This document shows positions 44,801 through 53,929 of a stretch of 64,000 nucleotides of DNA, piece by piece (the stretch's first letter is position 1; each line of letters starts with the position of its first letter). This DNA comes from Herpetosiphon giganteus. Lineage in GTDB: Bacteria > Chloroflexota > Chloroflexia > Chloroflexales > Herpetosiphonaceae. Where the stretch lies: contig NZ_JAFBCZ010000003.1 of NCBI RefSeq assembly GCF_016907925.1, forward strand, positions 186,001 through 250,000, read 5' to 3'. Made by a program: the position numbers and the translations under genes. The notes under the pieces are model-generated. The model had not been told where the DNA came from. It saw only the letters and a list, made by a program, of their open reading frames with translations, and did no database searches.

Positions 44801-45955
44801 CTATACTCGCTCAATAATTGTGGCGGTTGCTTGGCCATGGCCGATGCACATCACTTGCAGGCCAAATTGGGCATCGCGGCGTTCGAGTTCGTTGAGCATT
44901 TTGCTCATCAACACCGCGCCAGTTGCGCCCAAAGGATGGCCGTGGGCAATCGCGCCGCCATTGGGATTGACCCGATTTGGATCAAGTTTGAATTCGCGCA
45001 GCCATGCCAACACCACCGAAGCAAAAGCCTCGTTAATTTCCACCAGATCAATATCGTTGATGCTCAAACCTGCTTTGGCCAGCGCTTTGTGGGTTGCAGG
45101 AATCACTTCGAGCAACTGCATGCGCGGATCGCCAGCGGCAACCACTCGCGCCCGAAATTTGGCACGCGGCTTGAAGCCATCGGCGAGAGCTTGTTCACGT
45201 TCGCCAATTAATACCACCGCAGCACCATCGGAAATTTGGCTGGCATTGGCGGCAGTCACCACGCCATCGGCGCGAAACGCGGTTCTGAGCGTGCCCATTT
45301 TGGCGCGATCAACCTCAAAGCGAATGCCTTCATCGTAGATCAATTCGTGGGCATTGCCAGCTTTATCGCTGCCAACAATTGGCATAATTTGGCTGCTAAA
45401 CCAACCAGCTTTGGTGGCAGCGGCAGCACGCTGATGGCTCTCGAAACTCCAATCGTCAAGCTCGGTGCGCGACAATTGATATTTCTCGGCAATCAATTCG
45501 GCGGATTCGCCTTGATGCACAAGCTGGTGTTTTTCATTAATTGCAGGATTGAAGGTGGCGAAATCGCCAGTTACATCGCTGAACATCGGCACACGGCTCA
45601 TCGATTCGACACCGCCTGCAATAACATACTTTGCATCGCCTGCAGCAACTGCTTGCGAGCCAAAATGAATCGCCTGTTGGGCCGAGCCACACATGCGGTT
45701 GAGCGTAACCGCAGGCACCGTAATTGGTAAATTTGAAAGCATCACGCCCAAACGACCAATATTTGCGCCTTGTTCACCAGTGTTGGTAACGCAACCAGTC
45801 ACCACATCTTCAATTAAGCTTGGGTCAATTCCAGTGCGTTCAATGAGGGCATTGAGCACATGCGCATACAAAACATCGGGGCGCACGTCGCGCAAGCTGC
45901 CCTGTTGGCGACCAATCGGCGTGCGAACTGCATCAATTAACACTGCTTCAGCCAC
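44801..45955 (-). CDS. Acetyl-CoA acetyltransferase (thiolase)
   Basis: A 384-residue thiolase that cleaves or forms 3-ketoacyl-CoA. The acyl-accepting Cys is in 'LNRMCGSAQQ' (about residue 88). The catalytic His is in 'NPNGGAIAHGHPLGATG', and the second Cys in 'MCIGHGQA', so all three active-site elements are intact. Length matches the family. The companion SDR downstream suggests a fatty-acid oxidation or ketoacyl pathway. Degradative versus biosynthetic type cannot be decided from sequence alone. It has its own upstream gap filled with REP-like sequence. Confidence 0.93.
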   Translation of the reverse strand: MAEAVLIDAVRTPIGRQQGSLRDVRPDVLYAHVLNALIERTGIDPSLIEDVVTGCVTNTGEQGANIGRLGVMLSNLPITVPAVTLNRMCGSAQQAIHFGSQAVAAGDAKYVIAGGVESMSRVPMFSDVTGDFATFNPAINEKHQLVHQGESAELIAEKYQLSRTELDDWSFESHQRAAAATKAGWFSSQIMPIVGSDKAGNAHELIYDEGIRFEVDRAKMGTLRTAFRADGVVTAANASQISDGAAVVLIGEREQALADGFKPRAKFRARVVAAGDPRMQLLEVIPATHKALAKAGLSINDIDLVEINEAFASVVLAWLREFKLDPNRVNPNGGAIAHGHPLGATGAVLMSKMLNELERRDAQFGLQVMCIGHGQATATIIERV

Positions 45956-46030
45956 GAGGCTACCTCCTTGGAGCTACTGACCACCTGTGTTATCAGCGAG
46001 TATAGCAGATTCTAGCGCGAGGATTAGATG

Positions 46031-46246
46031 CCCTCACCCCAACCCCTCTCCCGTGGCGCGGGCGAGGGGCTTTTTCGCTCTGTGGTGCAGCCATGAATTG
46101 GCGCGGGCGAGGGGCTTTTCGCTCTGTGGTGGTTTCGTGATTTTTGGTGGCTCCCCCTCGCCCGCATTTTCGTGAACGAGTGGGAACCACGGAGTCGGTG
46201 CTCCCCCTCGCCCGCGTTCAGTGGGAGAGGGGCTGGGGGGTGAGGG
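46031..46246. repeat. REP-like GC-rich palindromic repeat
   Basis: The outer arms CCCTCACCCCAACCCCTCTC and its imperfect inverse (near 46221-46246) enclose repeated CTCGCCCGC/GCGGGCGAG units. A related palindrome recurs at 60614-60717. It forms most of the 337-bp gap between thiolase and serS; no gene seen. Confidence 0.8.
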
Positions 46247-46292
46247 AAATCCATTCAGCAACGGCTATATTCTTTGCTCTATGTTCTTTGCT

Positions 46293-47573
46293 TTACGCTT
46301 TCGATTTAGTAATCCGTTCGATGCCGCCCATGTATGGCCGCAGCACTTCGGGAATCGTCACGCTCCCATCGGCATTTTGGTAATTTTCGAGAATTGAAAT
46401 AATTACCCGTGGCAAGGCCAAGCCCGAACCATTCAGCGTATGCACAAACTCTGGTTTTGCGCCAGCTTCTGGCCGATAGCGAATGTTGGCGCGCCGCGAT
46501 TGATAATCGCCGAACAGGCCACACGACGAAACTTCAAGCCATTCGTTCATGCCAGGTGCCCACATCTCCAAATCGTATTTGACGGTGGCAGTGCCCAAAT
46601 CGGCGGTGCACAATTGCAACAAACGATAGGGAATATTCAAGCCTTTGCAGACATCTTCGGCGTTGCTAATTAGCGAGAACAGCTCATCGTAGCTAGTAGC
46701 AGGCTCGACCAATTTAACCATTTCGACCTTATCGAATTGATACAGCCGCTTGATGCCACGGACATCGCGTCCAGCGCTCATTTGCTCGTTGCGGAAACAT
46801 GGCGTGTGGGCAACATAGCGCAATGGCAATTGAGCTTTATCCAAAATTTCTTCGCGATGCAAGTTGGTTACTGGCACTTCAGCGGTCGGAATCAGCCACA
46901 AATCGGTATCTTCGATGTGAAAAATGGTGTCGGCAAATTTGGGCAAGTTGCCAGTGCCAACCATAGCATCGGCTTTCACCAAGTAGGGCACGGCCAATTC
47001 GGTATAGCCATGCTGATCGACGTGCATATCGATCATCCAGCTGATCAAGGCTCGTTGCAAGCGCACGCCCAAGCCTTTCATCACGAAAAAGCGGGTTCCG
47101 CTCATGCGCACACCACGCTCAAAATCGAGAATCCCTAGCTCTTCGCCAAGCTCCCAGTGTGGCTTCACCGCAAAATCGGCTTCTTTAATTGCACCTTCGA
47201 CGCGCACCACCACATTATCGTGTTCATCTTTGCCAACAGGCACTTCGGGCAACGGCAAGTTGGGCAAATCGAGCATCAAATTATTAAGCTCAAGATCAAT
47301 TGCATTGGCTTGAACATCAAGCTCGCTAATTTGATCACCAACCAGTTTCATGGCCGCAATTTTCGCATCGCGTTCGGCTTTATCTTTGGTGCGGGCAACA
47401 TCTTTCGAGCCAGCGTTGCGCTCGGCCTTAAGCCGTTCAACTTCGGTAATCGCCTCACGGCGTTTCACATCCAAGTCGAGCACTTGATCGACTAAGCCAG
47501 GATCGCGGCCAACTTTGGCAAAACCTTCACGCACAACATCGGGCTGTTCACGAAATAAACGAATATCAAGCAT
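46293..47573 (-). CDS. serS: Seryl-tRNA synthetase
   Basis: A 426-residue class II aminoacyl-tRNA synthetase charging tRNA-Ser. The N-terminal coiled-coil arm (about residues 30-100, rich in Lys/Glu/Ala) binds the tRNA variable arm. Motif 2 is 'FRNEQMSAG', and motif 3 is GSGLALPRVIISILENYQ with its Arg. The 'TAEVPVTNLHREEIL' segment is diagnostic for SerRS. Last gene of a minus-strand operon, 20 bp after a small membrane-protein gene. The operon begins with a T-box leader whose UGGC bulge matches the tRNA-Ser end, so serS expression should rise when uncharged tRNA-Ser accumulates. Confidence 0.96.
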   Translation of the reverse strand: MLDIRLFREQPDVVREGFAKVGRDPGLVDQVLDLDVKRREAITEVERLKAERNAGSKDVARTKDKAERDAKIAAMKLVGDQISELDVQANAIDLELNNLMLDLPNLPLPEVPVGKDEHDNVVVRVEGAIKEADFAVKPHWELGEELGILDFERGVRMSGTRFFVMKGLGVRLQRALISWMIDMHVDQHGYTELAVPYLVKADAMVGTGNLPKFADTIFHIEDTDLWLIPTAEVPVTNLHREEILDKAQLPLRYVAHTPCFRNEQMSAGRDVRGIKRLYQFDKVEMVKLVEPATSYDELFSLISNAEDVCKGLNIPYRLLQLCTADLGTATVKYDLEMWAPGMNEWLEVSSCGLFGDYQSRRANIRYRPEAGAKPEFVHTLNGSGLALPRVIISILENYQNADGSVTIPEVLRPYMGGIERITKSKA

Positions 47574-47592
47574 GCTGAAACTCCTTGAATAG

Positions 47593-48174
47593 CTATGCCT
47601 CGATTGAGGCAGGAACTTGATCTAATGCTTCAATTGCCACCACAATTCCTGGCCGAATTACGCCAAATGCCACATAGAAGCGATAGGCTTGCTCGGGCTT
47701 GGGCAGGGTTTTGCTGTGTTGATCGTTGAGCAAAAACATATATAAACTATCGCGGTGCAAGGTGGCCGAAACGGCCTCAGAGCGATGCACCTTAACCTGA
47801 TTAACGCTGCCGTCGATCGTTTCGACTTTGGCTTTTTTCAAGCGCTGGCGGGCTAACGCGCCATTAATTGCGCTGATTAATGGAAACAAAGCGATTGCCA
47901 AAGGAACCCAAAATTGCCACGAATTGGTGCGTTGGGTCAGGGCAAAAACCAGAAAGAACCCACCAAAGGCCAAGCGAATCCAAATATCAAAAATTGAAAT
48001 TTTCAAAATCCGCTTGATTTGATCAGGGTGCAGCTCGCCCCGCCGATTGCTTTGCAACTCGGCCTTGATGCCCCAAACCAGATCAGTTGCTTGTTGCGGG
48101 GCGATTTGGGCGTTGTGTTCGAGAATTCTGGTTAGTGCTTCGCCGCTGGGGCGTTTGGATTGACGCTTGCTCAT
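47593..48174 (-). CDS. Small membrane protein in serS operon (paralogue 1)
   Basis: A 193-residue protein with two transmembrane helices (about residues 70-115) and a C-terminal soluble domain ending '...YRFYVAFGVIRPGIVVAIEAL'. Its layout matches the neighbour at 48171: 'NRRGELHPDQ' versus 'NREGRLAPDQ', two helices, then a beta-rich domain with a terminal 'IVVAIE/IIVAVE' strand. The two are paralogues from a tandem duplication. The start overlaps the preceding stop by 4 bp. No known family is recognised. Co-transcription with serS under a T-box is inferred from the tight spacing. Confidence 0.75.
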   Translation of the reverse strand: MSKRQSKRPSGEALTRILEHNAQIAPQQATDLVWGIKAELQSNRRGELHPDQIKRILKISIFDIWIRLAFGGFFLVFALTQRTNSWQFWVPLAIALFPLISAINGALARQRLKKAKVETIDGSVNQVKVHRSEAVSATLHRDSLYMFLLNDQHSKTLPKPEQAYRFYVAFGVIRPGIVVAIEALDQVPASIEA

Positions 48175-48632
48175 GCTGTTTCAACCGCCACAATAATGCC
48201 CATCCGTGAAACGCCTTTGGCGACATAGATTGTATAGTTTTGGCCGACGGTGAGCGGCTGATCGCCTAATTTGGCCAAAAGCGCATACGAGCGTTTGTTG
48301 ATCACCAACTCCGATTCAAACATCGCAAAGGGCACTGGGCGAATTTTTTCGAGCTGGCCGGTAATTGCCTGCACAACCCCAGTTTTGAGTGCAGCCTGGC
48401 TTTGGCGGCGCGTCCAAGCGTTGAAAAGCAGCACCGCGCCTAAAGCCACCACCACCCAGCCCAGCCCATCGGCGCGCGATATGCCAAAACTGATCAGGGC
48501 AAGCCCAACCAACAGCATTGGCAAAAATGGCACGCGAAAGGCCCGCATTGCTTGGAGATGGCGTTGTTGGTCGGGGGCAAGTCGGCCTTCGCGATTATGA
48601 ATTAAATCGGATGCATCGCCACGCATAATCAT
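48171..48632 (-). CDS. Small membrane protein in serS operon (paralogue 2)
   Basis: A 153-residue protein with 'HNREGRLAPDQQRHL' near the N-terminus. Two hydrophobic helices follow (FLPMLLVGLALISFGI and LGWVVVALGAVLLFNAW), then a beta-rich domain ending in 'RMGIIVAVETA'. It looks like a shorter version of its downstream paralogue. Its start overlaps the stop of the zinc-motif gene, and its stop overlaps the next start (ATGA-type), so all three are coupled. Function unknown; a membrane-sensor or scaffold role would be a guess. Confidence 0.75.
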   Translation of the reverse strand: MIMRGDASDLIHNREGRLAPDQQRHLQAMRAFRVPFLPMLLVGLALISFGISRADGLGWVVVALGAVLLFNAWTRRQSQAALKTGVVQAITGQLEKIRPVPFAMFESELVINKRSYALLAKLGDQPLTVGQNYTIYVAKGVSRMGIIVAVETA

Positions 48633-49144
48633 ACATGTTCCTCTGGTTCTGGCTCATTCAGCGCTTCTGCTACCAAGCTCCGCTGGGGCTGGGGAATTGC
48701 GCTCAATGTGCTATAGATGATTGTTTCGATTTCGTACAGGCGGCGTTGACCGCGCCGCAAGACCGCAAATTCAAGCACTTGGTGGCTGCCTTGATGCAGA
48801 ATTGCTTGGCGAATCCAGCTTTGCAGCACACCTTCACAATGCGGACAGATCGATTTAAGCTCGCCGCTTTCGCTACTAGCTTGCGCAACCGAGGCCAAAA
48901 AAGCTGGCATTTTGCTAATATCAGGCAGCGCATGACTAAAATTACATTGTTTACAGCGCACCACAATCGATTCTTGATCAGGTTGGGCAAATTGGGTGCT
49001 CATTAGCCGCTCTTTGGTTGGGTTGAGCAAATCGTATGATGGTTGTTGCATGCCGCCACCCCAGGCCAAGCGGCTAAAAATCCAGAGAATAATGACCAAC
49101 CCAAGAATGCTACCGAAGGTAACTAAGCCGACTTCCCATGACAT
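48629..49144 (-). CDS. Membrane-anchored CxxC zinc-motif protein, first gene of serS operon
   Basis: A 171-residue protein with an N-terminal transmembrane helix (LVTFGSILGLVIILWIF), and a cytoplasmic part. CKQC and CPHC motifs are about 45 residues apart, typical of a zinc ribbon. Helices at the C-terminus (RRGQRRLYEIETIIY) are basic. I set the start at ATG 49144 (MSWEVG). The longer in-frame reading to 49261 would translate through the T-box leader and its terminator, so it is unlikely. First in a coupled group with two paralogous membrane proteins and serS. The function is unknown. Confidence 0.75.
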   Translation of the reverse strand: MSWEVGLVTFGSILGLVIILWIFSRLAWGGGMQQPSYDLLNPTKERLMSTQFAQPDQESIVVRCKQCNFSHALPDISKMPAFLASVAQASSESGELKSICPHCEGVLQSWIRQAILHQGSHQVLEFAVLRRGQRRLYEIETIIYSTLSAIPQPQRSLVAEALNEPEPEEHV

Positions 49145-49186
49145 ATAAAACCTCAAACGCTTGGTTGAGCAAACATTTCGCCAATT

Positions 49187-49417
49187 AAAAACGCTCTTCG
49201 TCCCTAGAGAAGGACGAAGAGCGTAAAACTCTCGTGGTGCCACCTTCGTTCGTCGTTGCATGGCAACAACCTCGAAAAGCTTGCTAACGGAAGCAACCCG
49301 AACGCGGGGCGTTAAGACTCAGAAATTGGATAGTTTGGCAATGTTCGCCGCAATCGCAGCAGCTGCGGCTCTCTGAAGAACAAAAACGCTCAAACCACGG
49401 ATTTCGTCAACGTCAAT
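49187..49417 (-). ncRNA. T-box riboswitch, probably serine-specific
   Basis: Minus-strand leader. The core GGTGGCACCACG (49233-49244) is the T-box antiterminator sequence. A 12-base-arm terminator hairpin (49192-49223) with U5 (49187-49191) follows and competes with it. The UGGC in the bulge pairs with GCCA, the 3' end expected of tRNA-Ser, whose discriminator is G. A UCU triplet at 49321-49323 lies in the Stem I region and is a candidate serine specifier. TATAAT at 49424-49429 puts the start near 49417. The regulated operon ends with serS. Overall class is firm; specificity is inferred from the match. Confidence 0.87.
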
Positions 49418-49439
49418 AGGCCCATTATACCACGAAGCC

Positions 49440-49751
49440 TCAGCAGCCCGTGAGGCTTATTGGCGATGCTGGTTCCGCCAAAAGACCGATTCGATTGATC
49501 CACGAAGAGCACGAAGGACACGAAGGAGGGAAACCGCGAAGGCCACGAAGAGCGCGAAGCACAAAAACTACCAAGCTTTATTTTTCGCCACGAATTCCAC
49601 GAATTGTACGAACAAGGTTCCGATAGCCAATCGCCTATAGCCATCGTTTCTCTGCGCCGCTGCGTTAAATCTTTTTGCCTTATGCCTTCATACTTATGCT
49701 CTATGTTCTATGCTCTCTGTTCTTTTTCGCCTTTTGACTTTGCTTCATCCC
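49440..49751. repeat. Intergenic repeat mosaic
   Basis: CACGAAG-type units at 49500-49565, then 'cgccacgaattccacgaattgtacgaac' and CTCTGCGCCGCTGCGTTAAA near 49650. A CTATGTTCTATG run and CATCCYT heptamers come just before the pxpB stop. No gene is supported. Confidence 0.7.
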
Positions 49752-50366
49752 TCATCCTTCATCCTTCATATTTTCAAAATAGACAATATCGCCAGCATTG
49801 AGCAGGGCTGGTGGGGAAGCAGTTGAATCAAACAAGTGCAAGGGGGTTGTGCCTAAAATATGCCAGCCGCCAGGCGAGCTTTGTGGATAAATCCCAGTTT
49901 GATCGTTGGCAATTGCAACCGAGCCAGCAGCAACTTTGGCTCGTGGGGTGGCGCGACGCGGCAAATGCAAGGCCGCAGGCAAGCCATCGAGATAGGGAAA
50001 GCCAGGCAAAAAGCCAACCATCGCCACGCGATATTCGGCGCTAGCATGCAACTCAATCACTTGATTAACGGTTAATTGGCAGCGCTCGGCAACTTCAGCC
50101 AAATCAATGCCATCGTAACGTATTGGAATTCGATGGATGGTCGGCGTTGGCAAGGTTTGCTGAGTAACTTGGAGCCGATGAATGCTCCGCCGCACTTGGC
50201 GAGCATTGGTCTTAGCCACATTAAATACAACAGTGACTGTTTCTAACCCAGCAACCACATCAAGAACCCCAAATAATTGGGCATTGCGCAGCGTCAAGGC
50301 TAATTGAGCTGGCTGCGCGGTTGTAATCAACAAGGCACTATCGCCAAATAGTTCAATCTTTAGCAT
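49752..50366 (-). CDS. pxpB: 5-oxoprolinase subunit B (KipI/PxpB family)
   Basis: A 204-residue PxpB, the carboxyltransferase-fold subunit that works with PxpA and PxpC to hydrolyse 5-oxoproline. Diagnostic motifs are 'VGFLPGFPYLDGLP' and 'GSVAIANDQTGIYPQSSPGGW'. The N-terminal 'IELFGDSALLI' matches KipI-type starts. It lies alone here, 12 kb from pxpA and with no adjacent pxpC, although the three usually form one cluster. The last residues run into the repeat-rich gap, where CATCCTTCATCC repeats encode the tail 'FENMKDEG'. The C-terminus may therefore be altered by repeat insertion. Confidence 0.9.
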   Translation of the reverse strand: MLKIELFGDSALLITTAQPAQLALTLRNAQLFGVLDVVAGLETVTVVFNVAKTNARQVRRSIHRLQVTQQTLPTPTIHRIPIRYDGIDLAEVAERCQLTVNQVIELHASAEYRVAMVGFLPGFPYLDGLPAALHLPRRATPRAKVAAGSVAIANDQTGIYPQSSPGGWHILGTTPLHLFDSTASPPALLNAGDIVYFENMKDEG

Positions 50367-50867
50367 ACGTAGAACCTAGAGCAAAGAACATAGAACATAG
50401 ATAAAAACAAAAGGCAGAAGTCAAAAATCAAAAAAGCGCTGAAAGCATGTTGGCTATCAGCTTTGGGATTTTCATCCTTCAGCCTTTCGCTCTCTGCAAC
50501 TCTGCGTTAAATCCTGATCCACGAAGGACACGAAGAACGAGAAACCACGAAGCACACGAAGACCAATTTTTAGCCACAGATTGGCACAGATTTGTATGAT
50601 TTGCTTCTTGCTTTCCCATAGCCTAGAGCCAATCGCCCATAGCCATCGTTTCTCTGCGCCTCTGCATTAAACATCTGATCCACTAAGGGCACGAAGCGCA
50701 CGAAGGGCAAAAACTACCAAGCTTTATTTTTCGCCACGAATTCCACGAATTGCACGAACAATGTTCCGATAGCCCAAAGCCTATCGCCTATAGCCTCGTC
50801 TCTTTTGACTTGTGACTTCTGACTTTGCCTTTTCTTTCATCCTTCATAATTCATCCTTCATCCTTTT
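50367..50867. repeat. Intergenic repeat mosaic
   Basis: A 500-bp gap built of the same modules in two rounds: CTCTGCG...TTAAA (about 50490 and 50652), CACGAAG arrays (50517-50565 and 50688-50705), CCACGAATTCCACGAATTGC near 50735, and CATCCTT heptamers at the end. No gene seen. Confidence 0.75.
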
Positions 50868-52760
50868 CTAAAATGGTTCCGGTGGGCGAATTTTATAGAC
50901 CATAGCTGCAAACCAAATAATCATGCCAAAAATTGCACAACCACTGGTAATGAGAATTGCTGGCCAACGGCCCCAGCGCGTGTGTTGCCACAGCCAATCG
51001 AGGGCAATTCCGGTAGTCAGGGCAATCGCCCAAGCGCTAAACATCAACCAGCGGGTGGTAATGGTCGAGCCATTGATAATTGGGAAGGCCGCCAAAACGA
51101 GGCTAACCACAAAGGTTGCGCCAGCTACCAAGTGCAAACCACGATGCTTGCGCGCCAGCCACCAGCCAAATGGTGCAATGAGCACGGGCAACAAGCCATA
51201 GTGTCGCCAAAAACCAAGCTCAATCATATCCCACAGCAATTGCATGCGCGGCACAGCTTCGCGCTGATTGACCGCGTTCATGCCGCCTTCGGCAAACGAT
51301 TGGCCTTGCTGCAAAAATAGCCCGATAAAGCTAGAATAATAGACAGCCCAGACCAGCACTTGGGTTGCCACAAGGCTGGCTAAGAGTGCCCAACCCTGCG
51401 AACGCGGGCCGCGCCACCACAGCCACAGCACCAACAAACCGCCCATCAAGCCAGTGTTGAGATAAAAGCCAAAGTGGCCGAGGGCAATCGTGCTCAAACC
51501 AAGCGTAATCCAAAGCCAATTCCGTCGCTCATGCCAATGTTCCCACGTCCAAACCATAAACGTCGCCAACAGCAAAGCCACAAATTGGCTAAAAATATGC
51601 GAATCAAACGACCAAGCGTTGGTCATAAAGCCAGCTGGCACAAGCCCATAGATGATTGCGCCAATGAGCGACCCGCGCTGTGAGCCAGTTGCCCGCAAGC
51701 CCAAGCAAAACAACACTGGCAAGGCCAAGGCTTCACAAGCAGCTGCGGTTAATTGCAACAACCATTCTGCCGAAATTCCGGTCAGAGTCAGCGGTTGCAA
51801 CAAGGCATACAAGACTGGTGGATACGGAAAATCAATGCCGCGATGGCGCGAGGGTCGAAACAAATCGCCAAGATTGGTCGCATGAATCCGGTTACGATGA
51901 AAGCCAATGTCGCCTGGCATATGTTCGAGCAGCAAACGCCCGCCCAACTTGAGCGACCACACCAGCACCGTCGCCAAAATGAGCCAACGCAAGACATCGC
52001 GATTTACTGCTAAGCCCAAGCGCTGCAACATTGGCGGCAAGGCCCAACGCAACAGCAGAAGCGCAGCCAAACCGTATAATGTTGTTTGGGCAACCGCTGG
52101 CGCTGCATAGCTCGCACGCAACGGCGCAAACCAGGTCGCCGCCACAATGCCCAAGCCAGTTAAGCCAACCGCCAAGCCAATTTCAAGGCTCGAGCCACCA
52201 AGCCAGAGCACACTTAGGCCAAGCGTTGTGAGCAAAAAGAGCCACGCCAAAGTTGGCCAAAGTGCTGGCCAAGCCCAACCGCTGCTGCTCAATTGCCCAC
52301 CGCTAAATGCCGCCCCCAATTCACGCGGGTCGTCGGTAGCAATTGGCTGATCAACCTTAATCGCCACCTTACCAGCAGCATCTGCAGGCAGCAGCACGTG
52401 CAAAATTCGCCCAGCAGTGCTAGAAAATTGGCTAGTGCCTATGATCAAATTTGCTGGATTGCCTGTGAGTTGCGGCAAATCGAGCCAATAGTTGCGCTGC
52501 GCCACATAGGGGAAACGCAATTCTGCATTCAGGCTCGACCAACGGTAGCGCGCAGAACGATCGGGCAATTGTTCGCCAGCATTAAAGCCTACGACAAATG
52601 GAGCATCGTTGTTGATGCCCTCTTCCAAGCCAATATTCAACGGTACTTGCCATTGGCGATTGGAGACAAGCCCCAAGCCAATTAATAGGCCAATTAACAA
52701 CGTAACCAGCGTCAACCATTGGCGACGCTGGCTTAATACATTCAGTGTATCAACTACCAT
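50868..52760 (-). CDS. Multi-pass membrane glycosyltransferase-like protein
   Basis: A 630-residue integral membrane protein with roughly a dozen hydrophobic segments. After an extracytoplasmic N-terminal region, residues from about 270 hold a GT-C-like layout. An acidic residue pair lies near 'LEHMPGDIGFHRNRIH', a large loop, and 'GSTITTRWLMFSAWAIALTTGIALDWLW'. This resembles the ArnT/PMT (GT39/GT83) or DUF2029 groups, which use polyprenyl-phosphate sugars. I cannot choose between them. The start overlaps the alcohol dehydrogenase stop by 7 bp. The family call is moderate and the substrate unknown. Confidence 0.7.
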   Translation of the reverse strand: MVVDTLNVLSQRRQWLTLVTLLIGLLIGLGLVSNRQWQVPLNIGLEEGINNDAPFVVGFNAGEQLPDRSARYRWSSLNAELRFPYVAQRNYWLDLPQLTGNPANLIIGTSQFSSTAGRILHVLLPADAAGKVAIKVDQPIATDDPRELGAAFSGGQLSSSGWAWPALWPTLAWLFLLTTLGLSVLWLGGSSLEIGLAVGLTGLGIVAATWFAPLRASYAAPAVAQTTLYGLAALLLLRWALPPMLQRLGLAVNRDVLRWLILATVLVWSLKLGGRLLLEHMPGDIGFHRNRIHATNLGDLFRPSRHRGIDFPYPPVLYALLQPLTLTGISAEWLLQLTAAACEALALPVLFCLGLRATGSQRGSLIGAIIYGLVPAGFMTNAWSFDSHIFSQFVALLLATFMVWTWEHWHERRNWLWITLGLSTIALGHFGFYLNTGLMGGLLVLWLWWRGPRSQGWALLASLVATQVLVWAVYYSSFIGLFLQQGQSFAEGGMNAVNQREAVPRMQLLWDMIELGFWRHYGLLPVLIAPFGWWLARKHRGLHLVAGATFVVSLVLAAFPIINGSTITTRWLMFSAWAIALTTGIALDWLWQHTRWGRWPAILITSGCAIFGMIIWFAAMVYKIRPPEPF

Positions 52761-53911
52761 GCTGCTTGCAAAATCCCCAGTAAATCTTCAACTGATGGGG
52801 CCAACGGGTTATGATAAACCGCCCCATCGCTAAATGCCTGTTCTGCCAACATCGGCAAGGCATCCTTGGGAATGCCCAAATCGCGCAATTGGGTAATCAG
52901 GCCGCAATCGCTGGCCAACTGGCGCAAGCCTGCAATCAAATCGTCGATCACTTCTTCACGCGAGCGGCCACCAGTGTTGATCCCAAAGGCCCGCGCAATC
53001 CGCGCATAGCGATCAGGCACGGTGTTGGCGTTGAATGCTACCACATGCGGCAAGAAAATTGAATTCAGCAAGCCATGATGCAATGGGAAATGGCCACCAG
53101 TCGCGTGAGCCAAGGCATGCACCGCACCCAAATAGGAGTTGGTAAAGGCAATTCCTGCCATACACGAAGCAATTAACATCTGTCCGCGCGCTTCTTCGTT
53201 GGTTGGGCCGTGGTGAGTTGCATCGCGCAGATAATTGGAAACAATCTCGATTGCGCCCAAGGCCAAAGCATCGCTCATTGGCTCAGCTTCGGTCGAGACA
53301 TAGGTTTCAAAGCCATGAGTCAGCGCATCCATGCCCGTGGCAGCGGCCAAATGTGGTGGCAAGCTTTGGGTCACTTGTGGGTCGAGAATTGCCAATTCTG
53401 GCGCAAGATATGGGCTGGTAAACGAGAGCTTAACATTATTAACTTCATCTTTGATCACAGCAAAATTGCTAGCCTCAGAGCCAGTGCCAGCCGTCGTTGG
53501 AATCGCCACCATTGGAATTAAGCGCCGCTCAAGCACATTAATTCCTTCGTAATCGAGCAAGTTGCCGCCTTCGGTAATCACAATTCGCATCGCTTTGGCG
53601 GTATCAATCGGCGAGCCACCACCAAGCGCAATCAGCAAATCGGCTCCAGCCTCGCGGGCTTGGGCAGCAGCAGCTTCGACCACCGCAACTGATGAATTCG
53701 GTGGCACATCGCTATACACGCCAACAATTTCGATCGTTTCGGCCAACGCTTGTTGTACTTGCTCAACCAAGCCCGATTTGACCAAGCCTGCATCGGTCAC
53801 AATAAAGCCTTTGGTTGCACCAAGCGAGCTTAATTCAGCTCCCATTTCAGCCACCAAGCCAGCTTTATACAGAACCCGTGGAATCAACCGAAATTCAAAG
53901 AATTCTTGCAT
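52754..53911 (-). CDS. Iron-containing alcohol dehydrogenase
   Basis: A 385-residue Fe-ADH (group III) oxidising or reducing alcohols with NAD(P). The dinucleotide motif is 'GGGSPIDTAKA'. Iron ligands are visible in 'DALTHGFE' and 'HALAHATGGHFPLHHG', giving the Asp/His set. The ATG at 53911 is chosen for AAGGAG six bases upstream; a TTG two codons earlier is possible. It is coupled to the membrane glycosyltransferase gene by a 7-bp overlap, an uncommon neighbour. The substrate cannot be judged. The upstream 200 bp hold only repeat modules. Confidence 0.93.
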   Translation of the reverse strand: MQEFFEFRLIPRVLYKAGLVAEMGAELSSLGATKGFIVTDAGLVKSGLVEQVQQALAETIEIVGVYSDVPPNSSVAVVEAAAAQAREAGADLLIALGGGSPIDTAKAMRIVITEGGNLLDYEGINVLERRLIPMVAIPTTAGTGSEASNFAVIKDEVNNVKLSFTSPYLAPELAILDPQVTQSLPPHLAAATGMDALTHGFETYVSTEAEPMSDALALGAIEIVSNYLRDATHHGPTNEEARGQMLIASCMAGIAFTNSYLGAVHALAHATGGHFPLHHGLLNSIFLPHVVAFNANTVPDRYARIARAFGINTGGRSREEVIDDLIAGLRQLASDCGLITQLRDLGIPKDALPMLAEQAFSDGAVYHNPLAPSVEDLLGILQAAW

Positions 53912-53929
53912 AATCAACTCCTTGTATGT

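Noticed and set aside
46024-46383. Small frames across the REP-like palindrome
   Set aside because: Pro/Arg-rich translations arise on both strands from the palindrome itself.
49145-49261. N-terminal extension of the first gene in the serS operon
   Set aside because: It would translate through the T-box antiterminator and terminator; ATG 49144 is the sensible start.
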